This document shows positions 44,493 to 54,423 of a DNA stretch of 64,000 nucleotides, one piece after another. The notes below the pieces were generated by a model. It saw only the letters and a list, made by a program, of their open reading frames with translations, was not told the DNA's origin and did not search any database. This stretch comes from an uncultured Mediterraneibacter sp. (GTDB taxonomy: Bacteria > Bacillota > Clostridia > Lachnospirales > Lachnospiraceae). Within the stretch, counting starts at the first letter, position 1; every line of letters starts with the position of its first letter. The position numbers and the translations under genes are program-made. The stretch is taken from assembly GCA_944384505.1 (NCBI GenBank), contig CALWTQ010000003.1, positions 1-64,000 of the forward strand, in the 5' to 3' direction.

Positions 44493-44989
44493 ATGGGAAA
44501 TTAACCGTACTGAACTTAGAGGAATCCGGAAAACAAATCGGTGAAAAGCTGTTTGTCCTGCTTTCCCCTAACCAAAAGGAGGAGCTGTCTCAGTTTATCA
44601 ATGATTATAAGGGCGGTAATCTTCCGCCTGATGTCTCATACGCCTCCTTTTTCCAAGAAAAGCAAAACACGCCGGACCAACCCTTGACAGAAATCTGGGA
44701 AGGTGATTTGTATTTTTGCCTGGAGAAGCGCTTAGTGACAGTGCGAAGCCAGGTGATTCCGCTGACGGTCAAGGAATTTGACATCTTTTCTCTACTTATC
44801 CAGCACCCCGGACGTGTGTACTCCTATGAAATGATTCTGGACTTGGTCTGGCAGGAGGACTACAGTTACTATTCCCGCAAGGCGGTCAACAAACATATCA
44901 GCAACCTACGCCGGAAAATAAAGGTTGCGCCGGATGTGCCGGACTATGTGAAAAGTGTCTATGGCATCGGCTATAAATTTGAAATCTGA
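44493..44989 (+). pseudogene. Winged-helix regulator with a frameshift at its start
   Basis: An OmpR-type winged helix is clear: VIPLTVKEFDIFSLLIQHPG, RVYSYEMILDLVWQEDY, and KAVNKHISNLRRKIK followed by YVKSVYGIGYKFEI. The ATG at 44493 with AAAGGGG upstream reads only ATG-GGA-AAT-TAA. One added G in the GGG run would give M-G-K-L-T-V-L-N-L-E and an open frame of about 165 residues through the winged helix. Either one base was lost (in the cell or in sequencing), or a non-ATG start such as TTG 44684 gives a 101-residue form. No receiver domain is present. Confidence 0.65.
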
Positions 44990-44992
44990 GGA

Positions 44993-45030
44993 ATGCCATC
45001 ATGGCCTAAAACGGCCATGATGGTATTTTT
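44993..45030 (+). terminator. Terminator after the winged-helix gene
   Basis: ATGCCATCATGGCC (44993-45006) pairs with GGCCATGATGGTAT (45013-45026) with one G-T pair around a 6-base loop, then TTTT. Confidence 0.9.
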
Positions 45031-45125
45031 GGCGAAAACACCTACAAAAATATCCTTAAAAATGTCACGACTAATAGAGAGGTATTTTTAAATTTTTCTG
45101 CTGAACCCCCGTAAAAATCCCTATC

Positions 45126-45488
45126 ATGACCTATTCCCAGTATCGCCGGGCAAGAAAACTGGTCCATCAGTGCTGCAACTATGAGAATGGGAACTGCCTT
45201 GCCCTTGACGATGGAGAAGAATGCGTGTGTGTACAAAGCATTTCCTACTCTCTGCTGTGCAACTGGTTCCGTGCCGCTGTCCTGCCTTTGGATGAACCTT
45301 TGGCGACTGCTTTGCTTTATCGGAAAGAGCAAAAACGGTGTGCTGTCTGCGGCCAACCCTTTTTTCCCGGCTCCAACCGGGCAAAATACTGTAAGTCCTG
45401 TGCCGCCATCGTTCACCGCAGGCAGAAAACAGCCAGTGACCGGAAAAGGCGGGCTGCCTGCGGACAATTAGAGACGAAAAAGGCTTGA
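45126..45488 (+). CDS. Cysteine-rich VLP domain protein
   Basis: A 120-residue protein of the Cys-rich VLP type, seen in integrative elements of Firmicutes near replication and recombinase genes. Twelve cysteines include CCNYENGNCLALDDGEECVC and a C-terminal zinc-ribbon-like RCAVCGQPFFPGSNRAKYC with KSCA. The VLP sequence itself appears as AAVLPLDEPLA. No good ribosome site precedes the ATG, so the true start may differ. Its role in the element is unknown. Confidence 0.78.
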   Translation: MTYSQYRRARKLVHQCCNYENGNCLALDDGEECVCVQSISYSLLCNWFRAAVLPLDEPLATALLYRKEQKRCAVCGQPFFPGSNRAKYCKSCAAIVHRRQKTASDRKRRAACGQLETKKA

Positions 45489-45549
45489 TTCTGCGGGCTT
45501 TGCAAGCGCCGGTCAACGGGATAGAGGGATAAATCCCTTACACCCACCA

Positions 45550-45830
45550 AAACGGGCTTCTAATTTTCCGAACAGGCTCCTTACCTAAACGGGATTTCCC
45601 CGGACAGGCAGTGGTCTGAGTACATATAGGTTCCCGCTTCATTTTGTCCGCTTAAACGGGAATATCCAGGATTGGTTTTTCAGAACATGGCAAAGCTGAC
45701 GCTCTGGAGCGTCCATATCCTGTCTTTCGGTCCGTGGCTTTCCTGCCTCTCTGACAGCCCGGATTTAGACAGTAGTTAATAAGAAAATAGTTAAATACAA
45801 AATAGTCAATATCAATCTATCTATCATAGC
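45550..45830. other. Possible replication origin region of the element
   Basis: The 367-base gap before the RepA-like gene has no gene. AAACGGG occurs three times in the same orientation (45550-45556, 45587-45593, 45654-45660), like sparse iterons. An AT-rich stretch follows (45775-45825) with short repeats TAGTTAATA, TAGTTAAAT and TAGTCAATA. Iterons plus an AT-rich melt region beside an initiator gene is an origin-like layout, but the spacing is irregular. Confidence 0.35.
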
Positions 45831-45855
45831 GATGGATGGATAGGAAGGAGAATTT

Positions 45856-46201
45856 ATGCGATATATTCCATACAAGACAGATACCGATATTTCGTCTTAC
45901 ATCATTTTCCCCCGTTTCCTTATCTCTATGGACTTATCCAATGACGCCAAGGTGCTGTACGCCCTGCTTTTGGACCGGGCGGGGATTTCCAGGAAGAAAG
46001 GCTATATCGAAGCGGATGGAACTATCCGCCTGTACTTCACTGTGGAGGACGCCAAAGCGAAACTTCGCCGAAGCAGGCAGGTGGCAACACGGGCGTTTCA
46101 CGAACTGGAATCCTGCGGCCTGATCTTCCGTCGGAAACAGGGCCTCGGCAGGCCTGCTGTGATTACCCTGAATCTGCCGGCTGGCGAAAGGAGGTGCGCC
46201 A

Positions 46202-46209
<8 letters not shown>
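45856..46209 (+). CDS. Replication initiator A N-terminal domain protein
   Basis: A 117-residue protein matching the N-terminal domain of RepA-type initiators: FPRFLISMDLSNDAKVLYAL, then LLDRAGISRKKGYIEADGTI and a winged-helix-like AKLRRSRQVATRAFHELE. Full RepA_N initiators are longer, so this is a short form common on clostridial integrative elements. AAGGAG lies 6 bases before the ATG. It overlaps the next small gene by 8 bases. It may start plasmid-like replication of the excised element. Confidence 0.82.
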
Positions 46210-48200
<1,991 letters not shown>

Positions 48201-48333
48201 TTCCTTATGGGACGCTGCCTAAAAGCCGGAGGCTCTTTTTATGGTATGAAAAGGTATAAAAAATGCGGTTTTCACGCATCCTAATCCAAGAAGCATCCGC
48301 GCTCATAAAGGCGGATTCGGAGGCGGAACAGGG

Positions 48334-49125
48334 ATGGCTGATTTTTTTGATATAGAACTCAGATTTTTTAATGCGCTAAAGAAGAGAAATATCTGCGTCT
48401 GGTATCAGCCGCAGGTGGATATGAGAACCGGAAGCCCCCGGGGCGCTGAGGCTCTGGTGAGGTGGAAGCGGGAGGACGGAGGATTCATGGAACCTGCCTG
48501 TTTTGTGCCGGTTCTCGAGCGGCTGGGAATCATAGAGCGGCTGGATGAGGAGGTGCTGCGGATTGTGTGCCAGGATATCAGGGAGACGAAACAGCGGCAG
48601 ATTTCTTTTGGCCCGGTGGCGGTGAATCTTTCCAGGCTGCATGCGAACAGAGCCGGGAAGGCGGAGCATTTTAAAGAAATAATAGAAAAATACGGCGTAC
48701 AGATGGAAGAGGTCTCTTTTGAGATTACAGAAACCGCGGAAAAATATGCAGGCAATAAGGTCATGACAGAGTTTGCTGACTGCATGCAGGAACGTGGTTT
48801 CCGGATCGCCATGGATGATTATGGGATGGGCGGATCTGCTTTGCGGCTTTTACAGGAGAGTCATTTTGATATTCTGAAGCTGGACAGGCACTTTGTAAGC
48901 AGGATCGGTGACCCGAGGACGGATATCATACTTGATTCTACGATTACGATGGCTTCACGTTTGGGGCTGGAAGTCGTGGCGGAAGGGGTGGAGACAAGAG
49001 AACAGATCCAGTTCCTTCTGCGGCACCAGTGTTTTCTCGGGCAGGGGTACTATTATTCCAGGCCGCTGGACCGGGAGCGGTATATCAGATGGAGGAAAGC
49101 AGCAGTTCAGGCGCATCATCCCTGA
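48334..49125 (+). CDS. EAL domain protein (c-di-GMP phosphodiesterase)
   Basis: A 263-residue stand-alone EAL domain, which hydrolyses cyclic di-GMP. Catalytic motifs appear intact: EALVRW, AVNLSR, SFEITETA, MDDYGMGGSALRLL, ILKLD, AEGVETREQ and QGYYYSRPL. No GGDEF or sensor domain precedes it. MADFFDIELRFFNALKKRNI resembles the linker that follows GGDEF in longer proteins. Its 5' end lies about 170 bases from the recombinase gene, so loss of an upstream domain by element insertion is possible. The ribosome site is weak. Confidence 0.9.
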   Translation: MADFFDIELRFFNALKKRNICVWYQPQVDMRTGSPRGAEALVRWKREDGGFMEPACFVPVLERLGIIERLDEEVLRIVCQDIRETKQRQISFGPVAVNLSRLHANRAGKAEHFKEIIEKYGVQMEEVSFEITETAEKYAGNKVMTEFADCMQERGFRIAMDDYGMGGSALRLLQESHFDILKLDRHFVSRIGDPRTDIILDSTITMASRLGLEVVAEGVETREQIQFLLRHQCFLGQGYYYSRPLDRERYIRWRKAAVQAHHP

Positions 49126-49434
49126 CGGTTAGTTACAATTTACGGCCGCTTTGTATTAAAAAAAATACAATCCTGCGGCGGGATTTTCTTGCAATTCATT
49201 TTTTTCGGTGCTATTATTGAAAACATATTTTAACAGGTTAAAGTGTTGAAATAGAAAAAGGCGATGAACAAGACTCTCGTTTTCAGAAACTGACAGGAAG
49301 CAGGCGTCACCGACTGAGAGCGCCGGACAGCGGAGGAGACGAAGGGAACACTTGGGAGCTGGCTGTCTGAACCTAAGTAGGGCAGCACGGAAAAGCAGCC
49401 GTTATCTGCAAAGAGTGGAACCCTGATCACTTAG

Positions 49435-49585
49435 CGAGGTTCTTTCGAGCTTAGTGAGCAGGAGTTGTTCTTGGGAACATGGCGAGGTATTTTCGAGCCT
49501 AGGGAGCAAGAACCTCCTTGGCACAGAAGGGAGCAAGAACTTCCTTGGCACAGAAGGGGAGCAAGAACTTCCTTAGCACGGAGGA
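49435..49585 (+). repeat. Tandem repeats inside the T-box leader
   Basis: Three near-identical units of 27-28 bases start with GAGCAAGAACTTCCTTGGCA at 49504, 49531 and 49559. Before them GCGAGGT..TTTCGAGC.TAG.GAGCA occurs twice (49435 and 49480). The repeats lie between stem I and the antiterminator core. Confidence 0.85.
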
Positions 49586-49657
49586 AGGACGCAGGCCGAA
49601 TGTTAAGTGTATGGGTTCAATGCGGGTGGTACCGCGGATTTTATCTTGATAATTTCC

Positions 49658-49692
49658 GTCCCGGGATACTTTAGTATCCCGGGACTTTTCTA
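49658..49692 (+). terminator. T-box regulated terminator
   Basis: GTCCCGGGATAC (49658-49669) pairs exactly with GTATCCCGGGAC (49674-49685) around TTTA, followed by TTTTCTATTCT. Confidence 0.95.
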
Positions 49693-49733
49693 TTCTCCGG
49701 GATACGGCACAGCATCTGAAAGGAGAATGAAAA

Positions 49734-51065
49734 ATGGAACTGGTAAAAGGAGTAAAAAAGACAGAAACACTGGAACTTGAAGAACTGCTTACAGAAGAGG
49801 CAAAAGGGCAGGCTGTGAAGGTCAAAGGAGCCGTACACACGATCCGGGATATGGGAAATGTTGCGTTTCTGATTCTCAGAAAAAGAGGCGGCCTTGTGCA
49901 GTGCGTCTACGAGAAGGGCGTGTCCGGTTTTGATATAAAGGATATCAAAGAGGCAGCCTGCGTGGAAGTTACCGGCACAGTCGCTGAATCGGAGAAGGCA
50001 CCTCACGGAATTGAGATCCATCTGCAGGACATCCGGATCTTAAGCGAACCGGCCGCGCCCATGCCGCTGCCCATTGCCAAATGGAAGCTGAACACATCTC
50101 TGGAAGCAAAATTAAACTACCGTCCCATTTCTCTTAGAAACCTCCGGGAACGGGCGAGATTCCGTATTCAGGAAGGTCTTGTGAGAGGATTCAGGGATTT
50201 CCTGTACGGAGAAGGATTTACAGAGATACACACACCGAAGATAGGCGCGAAGAGCGCGGAGGGCGGAGCGAACCTGTTCCGTCTGGAGTATTTCCACAGG
50301 CCGGCGGTCCTGCAGCAGAGCCCGCAGTTCTATAAGCAGATGATGGTGGGAGTGTTCGACAGAGTGTTTGAGACTGCTCCGGTATTCCGCGCGGAGAAGC
50401 ATAACACGAAGCGCCACCTGAATGAATATACGAGCCTTGACTTCGAGATGGGATATATCGATGGATTTGAGGACATTATGGCAATGGAGACGGGGTATCT
50501 GCAGTATGCGATGGCTCTTCTTGAAAGAGAGTACGCGCAGGAGATTAAGATGCTTGGGATTGAGATCCCGAAGACGGAAGATATCCCGGCTGTGCGTTTT
50601 GATGAGATCAAGCGTCTGGTGTCAGAGGAGTACGGACGGAAGATCAGAAGCCCTTATGACCTGGAGCCGGAAGAAGAGGTACTGATCAGCAGATATGCCA
50701 AAGAGAAATGGGATGCGGACTTTGTGTTTGTCACGCATTATCCGTCCAGAAAGCGCCCGTTTTATGCGATGGATGATCCGGCGGATCCCACATATACACT
50801 GAGCTTTGACCTGCTTTTCCGTGGGATGGAGATCACCACGGGCGGACAGAGAATCCACGATTATAATGAACTGCTCGAAAAGATGGAGAAGAGGGGCATG
50901 ACGGATGAAGGCATGGAACAGTATTTAAGCGCTTTCAAGTACGGAATGCCGCCCCACGGCGGACTGGGAATCGGGCTGGAGCGTCTGACTATGAAGCTGA
51001 CCGGAGATGACAATGTCCGGGAAACCACACTGTTCCCGAGAGATATGAGCAGACTGGAGCCTTAA
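49734..51065 (+). CDS. aspS: Archaeal-type aspartyl-tRNA synthetase (AspRS2, probably non-discriminating)
   Basis: A 443-residue class II synthetase of the archaeal/AspRS2 type. It lacks the large GAD insertion of bacterial AspRS. The N-terminal anticodon-binding OB fold spans about 15-105. Class II motifs include FTEIHTPKIGAKSAEGGANL, FDRVFETAPVFRAEKHNTKR and PHGGLGIGLERLTMKLTG. Placed with gatCAB and under an Asn-codon T-box, it probably charges tRNA-Asn with Asp for later amidation. AGGAG lies 8 bases before the ATG at 49734. An out-of-frame ATG at 49727 is not used. Confidence 0.92.
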   Translation: MELVKGVKKTETLELEELLTEEAKGQAVKVKGAVHTIRDMGNVAFLILRKRGGLVQCVYEKGVSGFDIKDIKEAACVEVTGTVAESEKAPHGIEIHLQDIRILSEPAAPMPLPIAKWKLNTSLEAKLNYRPISLRNLRERARFRIQEGLVRGFRDFLYGEGFTEIHTPKIGAKSAEGGANLFRLEYFHRPAVLQQSPQFYKQMMVGVFDRVFETAPVFRAEKHNTKRHLNEYTSLDFEMGYIDGFEDIMAMETGYLQYAMALLEREYAQEIKMLGIEIPKTEDIPAVRFDEIKRLVSEEYGRKIRSPYDLEPEEEVLISRYAKEKWDADFVFVTHYPSRKRPFYAMDDPADPTYTLSFDLLFRGMEITTGGQRIHDYNELLEKMEKRGMTDEGMEQYLSAFKYGMPPHGGLGIGLERLTMKLTGDDNVRETTLFPRDMSRLEP

Positions 51066-51106
51066 GGAAGAGTGAAATCAGACAGAGCGAGCAGGAGGAA
51101 AAAAAG

Positions 51107-51400
51107 ATGGCAAATAAGATATCAGACGAGACGTTGGACTATGTAGGCATCCTGGCGAAACTGGAACTCTCCGGTGAAGAAAGGGAGGCCGCCAGAACTG
51201 ATATGGAGAAGATGCTGGATTATATAGATACTTTAAATGAACTGGATACAACAGGTGTCGAGCCTATGTCTCATGTGTTTCCCGTAAATAATGTATTCAG
51301 GGAGGATGTAGTGACAAACGGAGACGGCAGGGAGGAGACGCTTGCGAATGCGCCTCAGCGGAAGGAAGACAGTTTTGAAGTACCGAAGACCATCGGATAA
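51107..51400 (+). CDS. gatC: Asp/Glu-tRNA amidotransferase subunit C
   Basis: GatC is the small linker subunit that stabilises GatA and GatB. The 97-residue protein has DETLDYVGILAKLELSGEER, then EKMLDYIDTLNELDTTGVEP and the end FEVPKTIG, all family-typical. AGGAGG lies about 9 bases before the ATG. It sits 41 bases after the AspRS2 gene. Confidence 0.96.
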   Translation: MANKISDETLDYVGILAKLELSGEEREAARTDMEKMLDYIDTLNELDTTGVEPMSHVFPVNNVFREDVVTNGDGREETLANAPQRKEDSFEVPKTIG

Positions 51401-51414
51401 GGAAAGGCGGCAGG

Positions 51415-52905
51415 ATGATGAAGATAACAGAACTTACGGCTCTCGAGCTTGGAGCGAAGATACGGGCTGGAGAAGTCACTGTAAAAGAAGCGGTTCAGGC
51501 GGCGCTTGAACAGGCGAAAGCCGCAGAACCAATGATCAACAGTTATGTAACACTGGATGAGGAAGGGGCGTATGCTCAGGCAGAGGAGATCCAGAAGAAG
51601 ATAGACGCGGGAGAACTGACAGGCCCTCTGGCGGGAGTGCCTGTGGCGGTGAAGGATAACATGTGTATAAAGGGACAGCTGACTACATGCAGTTCAAAGA
51701 TTCTCTCGAACTTTAAACCGACTTATACGGCAGAGGCGGTGGAAAACCTGAAAAAAGCAGGAATGGTAATTCTCGGAAAGACGAACATGGATGAGTTTGC
51801 CATGGGAAGCACTACGGAGACTTCCTGGTACGGTCCTACGAAGAACCCCCACAACACAGCTCATGTGCCAGGCGGTTCATCGGGCGGTTCCTGCGCGGCT
51901 GTGGCAGCCGGAGAATGCTTTGGCGCCCTTGGTTCCGACACAGGCGGATCGATCCGGCAGCCCAGCTCCTACTGCGGCGTTGTGGGAATGAAACCGACTT
52001 ACGGAACGGTCTCCAGATATGGGCTTGTGGCTTATGGCTCATCTCTGGATCAGATCGGGCCCATTACAAAGGATGTATCCGACTGCGCGGCATTTCTTGA
52101 AGTAATTGCATCACATGACCCGAAAGACAGCACATCCGTTGAGAGAGAGGACTATGACTTCACCTCTGCTCTGAAGGATGACGTGCAGGGATTAAAGATT
52201 GGAATTCCCAGAGATTATCTTGGAGACGGACTGGATCCGGAAGTGAAGGAAGCGGTTCTGGCTGCGGCAAAAGTCCTGGAGAAAAGAGGTGCTGTCGTAG
52301 AACTGTTTGACCTTGGCCTTGTGAAATACGCCATCCCGGCATACTATACCATCGCGTCGGCAGAGGCCAGCTCTAACCTGGAGCGGTTCGACGGCGTGAA
52401 GTACGGATACCGTGCGGCGGAGTATGAGGGGCTTCACAACATGTACAAGAAGACAAGGTCAGAAGGATTTGGCGCGGAAGTAAAGAGAAGAATCATGCTG
52501 GGCTCTTTCGTTTTAAGCTCGGGATATTATGACGCTTACTATCTGAAAGCGCTTCGAACAAAAGCGTTGATCAAACAGGAATTTGACAAAGCTTTTGAAA
52601 AATATGACGTAATACTCGGGCCTGCAGCGCCGACCACAGCGCCGGAGCTTGGCACCAGCCTGAGCGATCCTATTAAGATGTATCTGGGAGACATTTATAC
52701 AATATCAGTAAATCTGGCAGGACTTCCAGGAATCAGCGTTCCGGTCGGAAGAGACAAAAAAGGCCTTCCTGTAGGAATGCAGCTCATTGGCAGTGCATTT
52801 GCGGAAAAGACACTGATCCGCGCGGCATACACTTATGAGTGCGCCACGGGAAAAGCCCATGAGAAGATGGCAGAAGTCAAAGCGTCAGAAAAGGAGGTGC
52901 GCTGA
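51415..52905 (+). CDS. gatA: Asp/Glu-tRNA amidotransferase subunit A
   Basis: GatA is the glutaminase that releases ammonia for amidation of Asp-tRNA-Asn or Glu-tRNA-Gln. The 496-residue amidase has the Ser-cisSer-Lys triad: the lysine in GVPVAVKDNMC, the cis-serine in HVPGGSSGGSCAAVAAG, and the nucleophile in GSDTGGSIRQPSSYCG. AAGGCGG lies before the ATG. It is followed 2 bases later by gatB. Confidence 0.97.
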   Translation: MMKITELTALELGAKIRAGEVTVKEAVQAALEQAKAAEPMINSYVTLDEEGAYAQAEEIQKKIDAGELTGPLAGVPVAVKDNMCIKGQLTTCSSKILSNFKPTYTAEAVENLKKAGMVILGKTNMDEFAMGSTTETSWYGPTKNPHNTAHVPGGSSGGSCAAVAAGECFGALGSDTGGSIRQPSSYCGVVGMKPTYGTVSRYGLVAYGSSLDQIGPITKDVSDCAAFLEVIASHDPKDSTSVEREDYDFTSALKDDVQGLKIGIPRDYLGDGLDPEVKEAVLAAAKVLEKRGAVVELFDLGLVKYAIPAYYTIASAEASSNLERFDGVKYGYRAAEYEGLHNMYKKTRSEGFGAEVKRRIMLGSFVLSSGYYDAYYLKALRTKALIKQEFDKAFEKYDVILGPAAPTTAPELGTSLSDPIKMYLGDIYTISVNLAGLPGISVPVGRDKKGLPVGMQLIGSAFAEKTLIRAAYTYECATGKAHEKMAEVKASEKEVR

Positions 52906-52907
52906 TT

Positions 52908-54344
52908 ATGGGAAAACAGTATGAGACGGTCATTGGACTGGAAGTGCATATTGAGCTTGCGACAAAGACGAAGATCTTCTGCGGGTGCAGCACAGAATTC
53001 GGAAGCGCGCCGAACACTCATACCTGTCCGGTCTGCACCGGAATGCCGGGCTCTCTCCCTGTGCTGAACAAACAGGTGGTGGAATACGCCATGGCGCTGG
53101 GACTGGCGGCAAACTGTGAGATTACCCGGGTCTGCAAGTTCGATCGGAAGAATTATTTCTACCCGGACAATCCCCAGAACTATCAGATATCCCAGCTCTA
53201 TCTTCCCATTGCGAGAAATGGTTATCTGGAGATTGAGACGCCGTCAGGAAAGAAGAAAGTACGTATCCATGAGATGCATATGGAGGAGGACGCCGGAAAA
53301 CTCGTCCATGACGAGTGGGACGATACCTCTCTGGTAGACTATAACCGAAGTGGTGTTCCACTGGTGGAGATTGTATCCGAGCCGGATATGCGTTCCGCCG
53401 ATGAGGTGATCGCTTATCTGGAGAAGCTAAGGATGACAGCTCAGTATCTGGGCGTATCTGACTGTAAGCTTCAGGAAGGGTCCATGCGTGCTGATGTGAA
53501 CCTGTCCGTGAGGGAAGTGGGATCAGAAAAGTTCGGGACAAGGACAGAGATGAAAAACCTGAACTCGTTCAAGGCGATTGCGCATGCTATAGAAGGAGAG
53601 CGTCAGCGCCAGATCGAACTGCTGGAAGAAGGAAAAGATGTGATACAGGAGACAAGGCGCTGGGACGATAATAAAGAAAGCTCTTACGCTATGCGTTCCA
53701 AGGAAGACGCCCAGGATTACCGCTACTTCCCGGAGCCGGATCTGGTTCCTATTGTGATCGATGACGAGTGGATCGGCAAGATCAGGTCGCGCCAGCCAGA
53801 ACTGAGGGATGAGAAGCTGAAACGGTACGAGAGTGAGTTCGACATTCCGGCTTATGACGCCGGGCTGATCACAGAGTCAAGAAAGACCGCGGAGCTCTTT
53901 GAAAAGACTGCGGCGCTTTGCGGCAAGCCGAAGAAAGCTGCGAACTGGTTCATCGGAGAGATGTTCCGCCTGATGAAAGAGAGGGGCATGGAGCCGGAAG
54001 AACTGGCATTTTCCCCGGAGCATCTGGCTAAGCTGATCGATATGACAGAAGCCGGGACAATCAGCGCGTCTGTGGCAAAGAAAGTCTTCGAGCATATTTT
54101 TACTGAGGATGTTGATCCGGAGAAATATGTGGAAGAAAACGGTCTTAAGACAGTAAATGACGAGAGCGCGATCCGTGAAGCTGTAGAGAAGGTGATCGCG
54201 GATAATCCCCAGGCTGTGGCAGATTATAAAGGCGGAAAAGAGAAAGCCTTCGGGGCGCTGATGGGACAGAGCATGAGAGCGCTGAAAGGAAAGGCTGACG
54301 CCGGGAATGTGAGGAGCATGCTGATGGAGCTGTTGAAGAGCTGA
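52908..54344 (+). CDS. gatB: Asp/Glu-tRNA amidotransferase subunit B
   Basis: GatB activates and amidates the carboxyl of tRNA-bound Asp or Glu. The 478-residue protein starts YETVIGLEVHIELATKTKIF. A zinc site is formed by CGCSTEF and HTCPVCTGMPGSLPVLN, the kinase-like core includes DRKNYFYPDNPQNYQISQ, and the C-terminal YqeY-like tail domain starts near 330. AAGGAGG lies at the end of gatA. It is the last gene of the operon. Confidence 0.97.
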   Translation: MGKQYETVIGLEVHIELATKTKIFCGCSTEFGSAPNTHTCPVCTGMPGSLPVLNKQVVEYAMALGLAANCEITRVCKFDRKNYFYPDNPQNYQISQLYLPIARNGYLEIETPSGKKKVRIHEMHMEEDAGKLVHDEWDDTSLVDYNRSGVPLVEIVSEPDMRSADEVIAYLEKLRMTAQYLGVSDCKLQEGSMRADVNLSVREVGSEKFGTRTEMKNLNSFKAIAHAIEGERQRQIELLEEGKDVIQETRRWDDNKESSYAMRSKEDAQDYRYFPEPDLVPIVIDDEWIGKIRSRQPELRDEKLKRYESEFDIPAYDAGLITESRKTAELFEKTAALCGKPKKAANWFIGEMFRLMKERGMEPEELAFSPEHLAKLIDMTEAGTISASVAKKVFEHIFTEDVDPEKYVEENGLKTVNDESAIREAVEKVIADNPQAVADYKGGKEKAFGALMGQSMRALKGKADAGNVRSMLMELLKS

Positions 54345-54360
54345 TCCGGGAGCATCATAA

Positions 54361-54406
54361 AAAACAGCGCTGACATCATATTTCTTAAGATGTCAGCGCT
54401 GTTTTT
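54361..54406. terminator. Bidirectional terminator between gatB and the alcohol dehydrogenase
   Basis: CAGCGCTGACATC (54365-54377) pairs with GATGTCAGCGCTG (54389-54401). A-rich on the left and TTTTTGTG on the right let it serve both convergent operons. Confidence 0.95.
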
Positions 54407-54423
54407 GTGTGCGGAAATTATCC

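Larger units (their letters stand above)
49258..49692 (+). promoter_or_regulatory. T-box riboswitch controlling aspS2-gatCAB
   Basis: The leader carries the T-box core GGGTGGTACCGCGG (49624-49637) and a stem I region ending in GTCTGAACCTAAGTAGG and CCGTTATC. By alignment with other T-boxes the specifier is AAC (49347-49349, asparagine) inside GAAC (49346-49349), so GAA (glutamate) overlaps it. A terminator stem (49658-49685) follows. Uncharged tRNA should favour the antiterminator and switch on the operon. The 49430-49590 segment is expanded by tandem repeats. The full 49126-49733 gap has no gene. Confidence 0.9.

Noticed and set aside
49504..49585. Short regular repeats resembling a CRISPR array
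   Set aside because: Units are directly adjacent without spacers, only three in number, and lie within a T-box leader. No cas genes are present.
49465..49674. A 69-codon frame with repeated residues
   Set aside because: The repeats come from the tandem DNA repeats in the T-box leader, and the frame runs through the antiterminator core.
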